Origin: an uncultured Rhodospirillaceae bacterium
GTDB taxonomy: Bacteria > Pseudomonadota > Alphaproteobacteria > Thalassobaculales > Thalassobaculaceae
NCBI GenBank assembly: GCA_937891725.1
Contig: CALAHL010000777.1
Coordinates: 1 to 8,066, forward strand
DNA: 8,066 bases
Reading direction: 5' to 3'
Shown piece after piece: positions 1 through 7,024 of the stretch (the first letter of the stretch is position 1; every line of letters starts with the position of its first letter). A model generated the notes under the pieces. The model was not told where the DNA came from, searched no databases, and saw only the letters and a list, made by a program, of their open reading frames with translations. The position numbers and the translations under genes are program-made.

Positions 1-20
1 TCAAAGGTTTCGCCACGGCT

Positions 21-485
21 TCAGACTCCCATCATATGCAAGACGACCTGTCGGACATGCGGGGCGGACCGGTGTTCGATCAAATATATGCCCTGCCACG
101 TTCCCAGAACGGGACGTGCGTCCACCACGGGAATGGAAAGCGTGCTTGCGGTCAAGACCGTCCGCAGATGGGCCGGCATATCGTCCGGACCCTCGATCCC
201 ATGGCGGTAACGCTCCGGGGCTTCCGGCGCCAACCGGTCGAACCAATCCAGCAGGTCGTCCAAGACCTCAGGGCTCGCATTCTCCTGGATGGTGAGGGAC
301 GCGGACGTGTGGCGGCAGAACAGTGTCAGCACTCCTTCCTTGAGCCCTGATGCCGTTACGAAAGCGGTGATCGAGTCCGTGAGTTCGAAGAACCCACGCC
401 CCGACGTGCCGATTTCCATCAAGTCTCGTGCTTGTCGGGCAACATCATTTAGTACTGGGTGGGATGTAACAATTTGGAATGACAT
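21..485 (-). CDS. yjbQ: YjbQ/UPF0047 family protein
   Basis: This encodes 154 residues of the small YjbQ (UPF0047) family. Family signatures are visible in order: RHTSASLTIQENA at about residues 58-70 (with H59 and N69), GPDDMPAH at 99-106, and GTWQGIYLIEHR at 128-139. These His, Asp and Glu positions form the conserved pocket of the family. In E. coli the homologue has a weak thiamine-phosphate synthase activity, but the physiological role is unsettled, so the function here is inferred only from the family. The protein has no signal peptide or membrane segment and should be cytoplasmic. It is somewhat longer than the roughly 138-residue E. coli protein because of about 15-20 extra N-terminal residues. 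The only in-frame ATG further in (Met23) would cut into the first strand, so the upstream ATG is preferred, although no clear ribosome binding site precedes it. It is transcribed divergently from the deacetylase gene. Confidence 0.9.
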   Translation of the reverse strand: MSFQIVTSHPVLNDVARQARDLMEIGTSGRGFFELTDSITAFVTASGLKEGVLTLFCRHTSASLTIQENASPEVLDDLLDWFDRLAPEAPERYRHGIEGPDDMPAHLRTVLTASTLSIPVVDARPVLGTWQGIYLIEHRSAPHVRQVVLHMMGV

Positions 486-568
486 GGGGAATCATTTGTC
501 CATATTTGTGCTGTGGGTATTTTGCAAAGGTCTGCTGGCAAGGTCCGCACCTTTCCGGCTTGCTCTAT

Positions 569-597
569 TTGACAAGACTACATGCTGTGAAGACAAT
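569..597 (+). promoter_or_regulatory. candidate distal sigma70 promoter for the deacetylase operon
   Basis: A perfect -35 hexamer TTGACA (569-574) is followed after 17 nt by GACAAT (592-597), which matches four of six -10 positions. Transcription would start near 604 and give a leader of about 120 nt. It is predicted by consensus only. Confidence 0.4.
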
Positions 598-642
598 TCC
601 GATTGCGTGGAGGTGCCTGCGGTTGTTTGCTCGGATTGCAAA

Positions 643-672
643 TTGCCGTAAATGTTCTAGTCTCGATATATA
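643..672 (+). promoter_or_regulatory. candidate proximal sigma70 promoter for the deacetylase operon
   Basis: TTGCCG (643-648) is followed after 18 nt by TATATA (667-672). This would give a leader of about 50 nt before the ATG at 728. It may act in tandem with the upstream candidate. It is predicted by consensus only. Confidence 0.4.
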
Positions 673-727
673 AGCGGAGTGTAATAAGCTCCCGTTCGCA
701 TACGAGGTTCTGGGGGAAACAGAGGCC

Positions 728-1570
728 ATGGCAAGACATCTGGTCTGCCTGACCTACGATTTCGATGCTGTAGCGGCGCATGGTGCGCAGGCGACGACCA
801 GCTTGGCTCCGGACCCTGGGTCTTGGAGCAGCTATTACGGCCTCGATCGTATTTTGGGCATGTTGGATCGCGAACGCGTGCGGGGCACGTTCTTTGCGGC
901 CGGATCGACTCTTTCGCAACACGCCGATACGGCAAAGGCTCTTGTCGGCGACGGCCATGAGATTGGCCATCACGGCTGGGATCATCGTCGGCCGAACAAC
1001 ATGGATCGTAGGGCCGAGGAAGAGCATCTGTTGCGGGGGATGGAGGTGATCGACGCCCTGACCGGCCATACGCCGAGCGGCTATCGATCACCGTCGTGGG
1101 GGCATTCGCCGCACACGGTGGACCTGCTGTTGGCCAACGGTTTCGTCTACGATTCCAGCCTGATGGGACATGATCACCGGCCTTATCGCACGCGGGTCCC
1201 CGGCGACAGGCCGTCGGTGAGGGCCGACGTGTATGGCGCGCCCACGACCCTGATCGAGATGCCTGTCAACTGGAGCATCGATGATTACACGCGGAACGAA
1301 TGGGCCGCGTTGCCGGGAGGTTTGGCGACCCTCGGCTTCAAGAGCTCGAGAGATCTGCTGCAAGGATGGCAGGAAGATTACGACACTATGGCCGACAGCG
1401 AGCATTGGGGGGTTGTGGTCTACACGTTCCATCCCTTCGTCTCGGGCCAGGGCAAGCGGATGCTGGCCATGCAACGGCTGATCCGATATCTCAGAGAGAA
1501 CGGTGCCGATTTCGTCACCATGAGCGAGGCTGCTGAAGAGGCCGGTGCGCATATCGATCCGATTTGCTGA
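728..1570 (+). CDS. polysaccharide deacetylase family protein (NodB/CE4, cytoplasmic PgdA/PuuE-like)
   Basis: This encodes 280 residues with a NodB-homology (carbohydrate esterase 4) fold. Motif 1 is TYDFD at residues 9-13, with D11 as the likely base and D13 as a metal ligand. Motif 2 is GHEIGHHGWDH at 76-86; the H82-x3-H86 pair should bind the metal. Motif 3 is GYRSPSW at 118-124, with R120. The late motif YTFHPF at 232-237 carries H235. The TYDFD form and the lack of a signal peptide point to the cytoplasmic branch that includes H. pylori PgdA and the allantoinase PuuE, not the secreted chitin or peptidoglycan deacetylases. The substrate cannot be read from the sequence: an N-acetyl, N-formyl or cyclic amide are all possible. 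A G-rich stretch (712-717) lies 10 nt before the ATG and may be the ribosome binding site. The glycosylase gene follows after 24 nt, so the two are probably co-transcribed. Confidence 0.88.
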   Translation: MARHLVCLTYDFDAVAAHGAQATTSLAPDPGSWSSYYGLDRILGMLDRERVRGTFFAAGSTLSQHADTAKALVGDGHEIGHHGWDHRRPNNMDRRAEEEHLLRGMEVIDALTGHTPSGYRSPSWGHSPHTVDLLLANGFVYDSSLMGHDHRPYRTRVPGDRPSVRADVYGAPTTLIEMPVNWSIDDYTRNEWAALPGGLATLGFKSSRDLLQGWQEDYDTMADSEHWGVVVYTFHPFVSGQGKRMLAMQRLIRYLRENGADFVTMSEAAEEAGAHIDPIC

Positions 1571-1594
1571 TTTCAGAACCTCACCAGAGTCCCG

Positions 1595-2251
1595 ATGGCC
1601 GATCCCGAGTTTCTTCGTGCGGAAATGGCGCGTACGTTGTCCGAAATCGGTGGACGGGACGCGGCGGTGGCACGTGCGCTTGAAGAGGTCGGACCGCCCT
1701 TGGTCAAACGCGATCCGCCCGGATTCAGGACCCTGTTTCACACCGTCGTTGCCCAGCATGTGTCCACCGCCTCCGCGTCGGCGGTATGGGGTAGACTGGA
1801 AGCTGCCGGTGCTGTCGATCCGGGTGGGCTATTGAAGATGGATGACGACAGGTTGGGGACGCTGGGTCTGACCCGCGCGAAGATGCGCACGGCGCGCGCG
1901 ATCTCCGAGGCGGTCGCGTCGGGCTCTCTCGATCTGGTTCAGATGGCCAGCGAGCCGTCTGATATGGTGATGGAGAAGCTGACCTCATTTCCCGGCATTG
2001 GGCGTTGGACGGCCGAGATCTACCGCATGTTCGCTCTTGCGGATGCGGATGTGTTTCCGTCCGGAGACGTCGCAATTCGAGAAGCCATACGCATGCTTGA
2101 CGATCTCCCAGAGCGCCCGGCTCCAAAGGCCTGCGACGCAAGGGCCGGCTCCTGGCGTCCGAATCGAAGTGCAGTGACCCTCCTGCTGTGGCGGCTTTAC
2201 TGCATTCGGACGGGGCGCCGCGTGATGGGTGTCACCGACGATCTTGTCTGA
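1595..2251 (+). CDS. DNA-3-methyladenine glycosylase II (AlkA-type, HhH-GPD)
   Basis: This encodes 218 residues of the HhH-GPD superfamily. Such enzymes excise alkylated bases such as 3-methyladenine in base excision repair. VVAQHVSTASA (about 51-61) matches the conserved helix usually written as I-x-x-Q-Q-V-S. The helix-hairpin-helix is FPGIGRWTAE at 132-141. The following segment FPSGDVAIREA (154-164) carries the catalytic aspartate D158. The C-terminal RPNRSAVTLLLWR (188-200) is also typical of this branch. The four-cysteine iron-sulfur loop of MutY and Nth is absent. The protein lacks the N-terminal domain of E. coli AlkA (282 residues) and is the short form. Only a weak AGAG (1586-1589) precedes the ATG, so translation may depend partly on the deacetylase gene 24 nt upstream. 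A single E. coli symbol is not assigned because the architecture is shorter than AlkA. Confidence 0.92.
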   Translation: MADPEFLRAEMARTLSEIGGRDAAVARALEEVGPPLVKRDPPGFRTLFHTVVAQHVSTASASAVWGRLEAAGAVDPGGLLKMDDDRLGTLGLTRAKMRTARAISEAVASGSLDLVQMASEPSDMVMEKLTSFPGIGRWTAEIYRMFALADADVFPSGDVAIREAIRMLDDLPERPAPKACDARAGSWRPNRSAVTLLLWRLYCIRTGRRVMGVTDDLV

Positions 2252-2293
2252 ACGTTCGAGTCCGATCCTTCGCCTCTTTCGATCCGGTGCTCC

Positions 2294-2316
2294 CGGTTCC
2301 GTGTGCCCAGGAACCG
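2294..2316 (+). terminator. hairpin, possible weak terminator of the deacetylase-glycosylase transcript
   Basis: CGGTTCC (2294-2300) and GGAACCG (2310-2316) form a perfect 7-bp stem with a 9-nt loop, 43 nt after the glycosylase stop. Only three T follow shortly after it, not a T-run, so intrinsic termination would be weak. It could also be an mRNA-stabilising structure. Confidence 0.3.
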
Positions 2317-2411
2317 CCGATTTCGACGCGGTCATGGGGAGGTTGGATGGTCCGAGGTCCTTCTGCTACCTTTCGCGGGTGAAGGAAGGGCCGGTACCGC
2401 CTATCCCATCA

Positions 2412-2451
2412 TCAGATATGCCTTGGTTTTCGAAACGGGCCTGATATCTGA
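2412..2451. repeat. 40-bp concentric inverted repeat, possible operator
   Basis: The outer arms TCAGATAT (2412-2419) and ATATCTGA (2444-2451) are perfect 8-bp complements. A central 8-bp palindrome TTTCGAAA (2428-2435) has exactly the same centre, between 2431 and 2432. Twelve of the 20 half-site positions pair. It ends 60 nt before the start of the PAS-GGDEF-EAL gene, a suitable place for a regulator site. No known regulator is assigned. Confidence 0.35.
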
Positions 2452-2498
2452 GAGGCGATGGGGCGAGTGGTTTCTTGCCAGACGTGAAGACGACTGTC

Positions 2499-2504
2499 GG
2501 GGAG
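2499..2504 (+). promoter_or_regulatory. ribosome binding site of the PAS-GGDEF-EAL gene
   Basis: GGGGAG is 7 nt before the ATG at 2512, followed by an AT-rich spacer. It fixes the chosen start. Confidence 0.75.
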
Positions 2505-2511
2505 AATTTTT

Positions 2512-5034
2512 ATGAGTTCGTCCGCCGTTGCCCACGGGGCAACGAGTGATCTGGTTTTGGGGACGGCGCTCGACGCGATCGACGAGGGCATCATCGTGTG
2601 CGACCAGGGCGACCGGGTCGTGAGTTGGAACGCTGCGATGTGCACTCTGTTCCCGAAGTTGGCACCCCATTACGCACCCGGCATCAAATTTGAGACCTTG
2701 CTTGGAATCGCGGCCGAAAGTGAACATCAGATCGGCCTGATCGAAGACCCCAAGAGTTGGGTCGAGAGCCGCATGGAGATACACCGATCTCCCGGCAAGA
2801 CCTTTGAGCAGCGCCAACCGGATGGCCGCTGGCTGAGGATTTCCGATCGACCGACGCAGGATGGCGGACGCATCGCAATCTATCACGATATCACCGAGGA
2901 GCGGCGGCATGCGGCGGATGCGTCCCGGTATACCGAACTGCTGCGTCTGACGCTTGAGAACATCAGTCAGGGTCTCTGCGCATACGACAAGGACTATCGG
3001 CTGCTCACCTGGAATGCCCGGTTCTTTGAGCTGTTGGACCTGCGGCACACGCATGCTCAGGCCGGAACGCCATTGGTCGATATCTGCCGCTATCTCGCGC
3101 GCCGGGGTGAGTTTGGCGAAGGTGATCCGATCGAGTTGTCCGACAAGATCGTCGATCTCTTCAAGCAGACCCCCGGGGCGACCTATGAGCGGAAGACCGT
3201 CGCCGGAGGATATCTGGAGGTTCGTATCACGCCGATCGTCAGCGGTGGTGTGGTTGCGACCTACAACGACATCACCGAGCGGGTCGAGGCAGAGAAGCTG
3301 CTGCGCGAGAGCGAAGAGCGTTATGCCCTGGCTGCGGCAGGCTCCAATGACGGGCTTTGGGACTGGGATTTGGAGAACAGTCGCCTGTATTACTCCGAGC
3401 GGTTCAAGGCGATGTTGGGCTTTGAACCCGACGAGATGGGAGATGGTGCCGAAGAATGGCTCTCCCGGATTCATCCGGAGGATGTGGCGCGGTTTAGTGC
3501 GCAATTGGACGCACATGTCCACGGCGCCTCTCGCAATTTCGAGAGCGAACACCGGGTGCGCCATCGGGATGAGAGTTACCGTTGGATGTTGGCCCGTGGC
3601 CAGGCTGTGCGTTTGTCGGAAGGTGTCGTTGGCGGCGTTCCGATAAGCCGGAACGAGGACTCGATTCATCGGATCGCAGGTTCCTTGACCGATGTGACCG
3701 ATCGTCGGCGCACCGAAGAGCAATCGGTTCACGATGCCCTGCACGACAGTTTGACCGGTCTGGCCAACCGGACGCTGTTCATGGAGCGGGTGCGCCAGAC
3801 ACTGGCCCGTCGCAGACGGACCAAGACTGCCCGCTTCGCCGTGATCTATCTGGATTTGGATCGGTTCAAGGTGGTGAACGAGAGCCTGGGGCATGTGCAC
3901 GGTGACGACCTGATCATCGCGGCGGCCCGACGTCTCGAGCAGAATCTGAAATTCGGCGATACCGTCGCCCGTCTGGGCGGCGATGAGTTCGCGGTGCTGC
4001 TTGAGGATGTCGAGGACAAGAACGAAGCAAAGTCGATTTCGGAGATGCTGCAGAAGGCGTTGTCGTCCCCGTTCTCGATGGGGGGCCGGGAGATCTTCAC
4101 CACCGCGTCGATGGGCATCGCCCATTCCGAGGACGAGTACGACCGCCCGGAAGAGATTCTGCGCGATTCCGAGCTTGCCATGTACAAGGCCAAGGAACTC
4201 GGCAAGGCGCGCTCGGTGGTGTTCGAACCCAGCATGCGCCGGGAAAGCATCACGCCGCTGGACGTCGAGAGCGATCTGCGCCGCGCGCTCGACCGCGGTG
4301 AGATGACGTTGGCCTATCAGCCGATCATCAATCTCGGCACCGGGAAGGTTTCCGGTTTCGAAGCTTTGGTGCGATGGACCCACGGGCGCCGCGGCGACGT
4401 TCCGCCGTCGGAATTCATTCCTTTGGCGGAGGAAACGGGGATGATCATCGAACTGGGGCAGTGGGTGTTGCGGACCGCCTGCGCCCAGATGGTGACCTGG
4501 AATCAGAAGTACAAAGATGCAGTTCCCTATGAAGTCAGCGTCAACCTGTCCGGTCGGCAGTTCGCGCAGGTGGATCTGGTGAAAATGGTGACCCACAGCC
4601 TGGAGGCGACGGGGCTGGCGGCGAACTGTCTGAAGCTTGAGATCACAGAAAGCGCGCTGATGGAGAATGCGGCCAGATCGGCTGAAATGCTGCGCCATCT
4701 CAAGGATTTGGACATTCGGGTCTGCGTCGACGATTTCGGCACCGGTTACAGCTCTCTCAGTTATCTGCATACGTTTCCGATCGACACGTTGAAGATCGAT
4801 AAATCCTTCGTGCACGATATGGGACGCAACCGGCAGAATCTTGAAATCGTCCGAACCATTGCGCTGTTGGCGCAAAATCTGTGGATGGAAGTGATCGCGG
4901 AAGGGGTCGAAACGCCCGAGCAGCTGGCGCAATTGCGGGCGATCGGATGCGGCTATGCGCAAGGGTTCCTGTTTTCCCGCCCCCGGTCGGCCGAGAGTAT
5001 CGAGAAGATGTTGAGCGAGAACAGAAGCTGGTGA
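2512..5034 (+). CDS. PAS-PAS-PAS-GGDEF-EAL cyclic-di-GMP turnover protein
   Basis: This encodes 840 residues with no signal peptide or membrane span, so it is a soluble sensor. Three PAS domains lie at about 15-130, 143-256 and 267-398; each ends in a DIT/DVT motif (DITEE, DITER, DVTDR). The third is of the PAS_3 type with WLSRIHPEDV. The GGDEF domain (about 405-565) begins with HDSLTGLANR and carries D448, N456, D465 and an intact GGDEF at 489-493, so diguanylate cyclase activity is possible. The inhibitory I-site, normally RxxD, reads KFGD (K480 to D483). The EAL domain (about 590-835) has E617 in EALVRW, N678, E710, D740-D741, K761, E797 and Q817, the full metal and catalytic set, so it should hydrolyse cyclic di-GMP. 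Which activity dominates cannot be read from sequence. No haem- or flavin-binding signature was recognised in the PAS domains, so the signal is unknown. A membrane protein gene follows after 67 nt. Confidence 0.96.
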   Translation: MSSSAVAHGATSDLVLGTALDAIDEGIIVCDQGDRVVSWNAAMCTLFPKLAPHYAPGIKFETLLGIAAESEHQIGLIEDPKSWVESRMEIHRSPGKTFEQRQPDGRWLRISDRPTQDGGRIAIYHDITEERRHAADASRYTELLRLTLENISQGLCAYDKDYRLLTWNARFFELLDLRHTHAQAGTPLVDICRYLARRGEFGEGDPIELSDKIVDLFKQTPGATYERKTVAGGYLEVRITPIVSGGVVATYNDITERVEAEKLLRESEERYALAAAGSNDGLWDWDLENSRLYYSERFKAMLGFEPDEMGDGAEEWLSRIHPEDVARFSAQLDAHVHGASRNFESEHRVRHRDESYRWMLARGQAVRLSEGVVGGVPISRNEDSIHRIAGSLTDVTDRRRTEEQSVHDALHDSLTGLANRTLFMERVRQTLARRRRTKTARFAVIYLDLDRFKVVNESLGHVHGDDLIIAAARRLEQNLKFGDTVARLGGDEFAVLLEDVEDKNEAKSISEMLQKALSSPFSMGGREIFTTASMGIAHSEDEYDRPEEILRDSELAMYKAKELGKARSVVFEPSMRRESITPLDVESDLRRALDRGEMTLAYQPIINLGTGKVSGFEALVRWTHGRRGDVPPSEFIPLAEETGMIIELGQWVLRTACAQMVTWNQKYKDAVPYEVSVNLSGRQFAQVDLVKMVTHSLEATGLAANCLKLEITESALMENAARSAEMLRHLKDLDIRVCVDDFGTGYSSLSYLHTFPIDTLKIDKSFVHDMGRNRQNLEIVRTIALLAQNLWMEVIAEGVETPEQLAQLRAIGCGYAQGFLFSRPRSAESIEKMLSENRSW

Positions 5035-5085
5035 CCGATGGGATGCAAGGCCCTAGGATCGGCCCCACGGTGCCTTCGGCGAGCC

Positions 5086-5092
5086 AGAGGAG
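5086..5092 (+). promoter_or_regulatory. ribosome binding site supporting a TTG start
   Basis: AGAGGAG lies 9 nt before the TTG at 5102, a strong match that supports this uncommon start codon. A second AGGAG (5143-5147) sits 11 nt before an in-frame ATG at 5159, so a shorter product is also possible. Confidence 0.55.
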
Positions 5093-5101
5093 TCGGCTGT
5101 T

Positions 5102-6283
5102 TTGAGACGATATGAGGTCTATTTTCTCCAGCGGAAGACCCTAGGAGAGTGGGAAACCATGGAACGCGCCCAGATGGTCGCGGTGTTGGTATCCTCGTTG
5201 ACCCAAGCTTTCGAGACGGACCAGCGGGCTGAGCTGCGATTGGTCGGCGGAACCTGGGACGAGACCATCCGGGAGTGGCAGTTCGCCCAGATATTCTACG
5301 TCGACAGGAATTCGGTCGATCTCGCGCTGGGCGAACCGGATGAGGACTTTGGCGGCGCCGAAGTCGAGGCGGAGCGCTGGACGCCGCCGATGCTGGTCGA
5401 TGACGGCATACGGTTCGACGCCAACCGCACCGGTGCGCCCGCCGCGTCCGACACGGATGTGGAGATGCCGACCGGCGGACCGTTCGGAACGTCTGCCCGG
5501 AACGAAACCCTTCATTCGGATGGGGCCTTCGCGGCCGCCATCAGACGGGCCCGGGGCGATGAGGGCGACGATTTTAATCTTGAGACGACGGACACGAACC
5601 CGTTCTCCCGTGCGTCTGAGGACCGGGACACTCTGACCTTTCCGCAGGACGCGCCCGAGGACGCCGATGGAACCGAGGAGACCCTTCGGGATCTGGGCTT
5701 CGCACGGCGGGACTTCGCGGCGGATGATGACGATCAGGTCGGTCCACCGCCGGCTTTCTCGCGTCCGCACCGCAAGGCCCGGTCGCCCGTGCTGACGATC
5801 CTGGTGCTGATCGTGATCCTTCTCGTGCTTGCGGGCGGGGTGATTGGCATGATGGTCGCTTTCGACCGCCCGGAAATCCGACCCTATCTTCAGATGTTCG
5901 ATGAGATGATGGCCGGGGAGCATCAAATGGCGGGACCGGTGTCCGACCCCGACGCGATCATGCCCGACACGACCGGCCAGGTTCTGACCTTTTCGGGCGT
6001 CGCACCCGCCCTGCAGGGGCGTTGGTCACCGGGGGACTGCGAGACGACCTATGTTGAGTTCGACGAGGCCAGCTACGTGATCGCCACCCCGCAGCAGCAG
6101 CCGTCGATTGAAATCCCGGTCTCGGAAACACTGACCGACGACTACGGTTTCTATGTCCGCCGGTCACCAATTTTGATCGAGCATTATCAGCGCCTGGGGG
6201 CCGAAGAAATTCAGATGATCGGCCGCACCAGCCGGGCGGGCTTCGAAGACGTGACCTCGGACATTCTGAACAAGTGTCCTTGA
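5102..6283 (+). CDS. single-pass inner-membrane protein of unknown function
   Basis: This encodes 393 residues that I do not recognise. Three parts are visible. The N-terminal part, about 1-95, looks folded (YEVYFLQR, then a helical stretch, then WDETIREWQFAQIFYV). A long acidic, low-complexity linker covers about 95-222. A short basic stretch (RPHRKAR) then leads into one membrane helix at about 230-254, rich in Leu, Ile and Val. The remaining 140 residues end in a C-terminal domain with two cysteines, C313 and C392, which could form a disulfide. The basic residues before the helix predict a cytoplasmic N-terminus and a periplasmic C-terminus. The start is TTG, supported by AGAGGAG; an ATG at 5159 would remove 19 residues, including YEVYF. 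It follows the cyclic-di-GMP gene by 67 nt on the same strand and may be co-transcribed. A role as a membrane partner or envelope sensor is conjecture. Confidence 0.82.
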   Translation: MRRYEVYFLQRKTLGEWETMERAQMVAVLVSSLTQAFETDQRAELRLVGGTWDETIREWQFAQIFYVDRNSVDLALGEPDEDFGGAEVEAERWTPPMLVDDGIRFDANRTGAPAASDTDVEMPTGGPFGTSARNETLHSDGAFAAAIRRARGDEGDDFNLETTDTNPFSRASEDRDTLTFPQDAPEDADGTEETLRDLGFARRDFAADDDDQVGPPPAFSRPHRKARSPVLTILVLIVILLVLAGGVIGMMVAFDRPEIRPYLQMFDEMMAGEHQMAGPVSDPDAIMPDTTGQVLTFSGVAPALQGRWSPGDCETTYVEFDEASYVIATPQQQPSIEIPVSETLTDDYGFYVRRSPILIEHYQRLGAEEIQMIGRTSRAGFEDVTSDILNKCP

Positions 6284-6284
6284 G

Positions 6285-6985
6285 CTAGAACAGACTGCCC
6301 TGGGTCGGTTTCGGTGCAGGAGGCGTAACTGGATCGAGCAGGCTCGGATCGTCGTTCCGAACATTGCCGATCCGTTTGTCGACTGGATAGGCCTCGATGA
6401 GATCCGGCGCGCAGGGGGCCATCAGTGGAGCCGCCTCCTTCGGCTCGGCCTGCATCCAGGTCTTGAAACTGGCTGGTGTGAAAAGCATCACCGGCATCCG
6501 GTGGTGGATGTGCCGGATCGCCGTGTTCGCTTCGGTCGTGACAATGGTGAAGGTCTCAAGCCAGCTGCCCTCTCCGGTACCCTCCCAAACCTCCCAGAGA
6601 CCGGCGAAAGCGAAGGGAGCCCGGTCGCGACGGACGACCCGGTACGGCTGTTTGCTCCCCCCTCGGTTTTCCATTCGTAGAATCCGTCTGCGGGCACAAG
6701 ACAGCGGCGGCGGCGATACGGCGCGCGGAACGCCGGTTTCTCGGCCACGGTTTCGGACCGGGCGTTGATCATCTTCGCGCCTATCGAGACTTCCTTGGCC
6801 CAGCTCGGCACCAGCCCCCATTGCAGGAGCGCAAGCTCTTTGCTGCCCCGTTCCCCCATCCGGACCACCGGCGCCGGTTGCGTCGGAGCCAGATTATGGC
6901 GCGGCTGCAGGTTCATCCCGCTCTCGACGTCGAACAGGCGGCGGATCGCTTCCGGTGCGGTTGTGATGCTGTAGCGTCCACACAT
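6285..6985 (-). pseudogene. yedK: SRAP (YedK/HMCES) abasic-site protein, interrupted by a one-base frameshift
   Basis: SRAP proteins crosslink to abasic sites in single-stranded DNA through Cys2. The gene starts MCGRYS, so Cys2 becomes N-terminal after Met removal. N74 (INARSE) and E104 (ADGFYEW) match the E. coli catalytic positions N75 and E105. After residues TEGG the reading frame breaks at a run of six G (6657-6662 on the complement). The continuing protein (SKQPYRVV, FAFAGLWEVW, then IHHRMPVML with the active-site His, and a C-terminal QGSLF) lies in the -1 frame and ends at 6285. One extra G would give an intact 233-residue protein, a normal family length. Read without a shift, translation stops at 6488 after about 165 residues, without that His. 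The cause may be a sequencing or assembly error, a true mutation, or frameshifting. GAGGG lies 5 nt before the ATG. The gene converges on the membrane-protein gene with one base between stops. Confidence 0.88.
6620..6642 (-). other. hairpin inside the SRAP gene, 13 nt after the G run
   Basis: On the coding (minus) strand, positions 6642-6635 and 6627-6620 form an 8-position stem with one G-G mismatch around a 7-nt loop. It begins 13 nt downstream of the heptamer G_GGG_GGA (6662-6656). The stem is GC-rich and would be stable in RNA. Whether it has any role in frameshifting is unproven; GC-rich coding sequence often folds like this. Confidence 0.4.
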
Positions 6986-7024
6986 GGTATCCCTCGAAAA
7001 CAAATGGACACCCGCCCGCGTGGC

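Larger units (their letters stand above)
486..727. other. divergent intergenic region
   Basis: This 242-nt region separates the divergent YjbQ and deacetylase genes. It is visibly more AT-rich than the flanking genes. It contains two candidate rightward promoters, annotated separately. I saw no convincing leftward promoter for the YjbQ gene and no small gene with a ribosome binding site. Confidence 0.6.
2252..2511. other. intergenic region before the cyclic-di-GMP gene
   Basis: This 260-nt region contains a hairpin (2294-2316) and a concentric dyad (2412-2451), annotated separately, and the ribosome binding site at its right end. No promoter with both a good -35 and a good -10 was found. No small open frame here has a convincing ribosome binding site. 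Confidence 0.55.

Noticed and set aside
486..727. Small coding frames in the divergent intergenic region
   Set aside because: They lack ribosome binding sites and their translations show no recognisable pattern; the region is better explained as promoter sequence.
2401..4962. An 853-codon open frame on the minus strand opposite the PAS-GGDEF-EAL gene
   Set aside because: It is codon-aligned with the sense gene, so it stays open simply because the sense gene avoids TTA, CTA and TCA codons, as expected at high GC. Its product is rich in His, Gln, Arg and Pro and shows no recognisable domain, while the sense frame has complete catalytic motifs.
5035..5101. Terminator between the cyclic-di-GMP gene and the membrane-protein gene
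   Set aside because: Only a 5-bp complement (CCGAT with ATCGG, 5035-5039 and 5058-5062) was seen, with no T-run, so read-through is more likely.
5141..5926. A 261-codon minus-strand open frame inside the membrane-protein gene
   Set aside because: It has the same codon-aligned antisense phase and is rich in Arg, His and Gly with no motif. The sense frame has a clear membrane helix and a good ribosome binding site.
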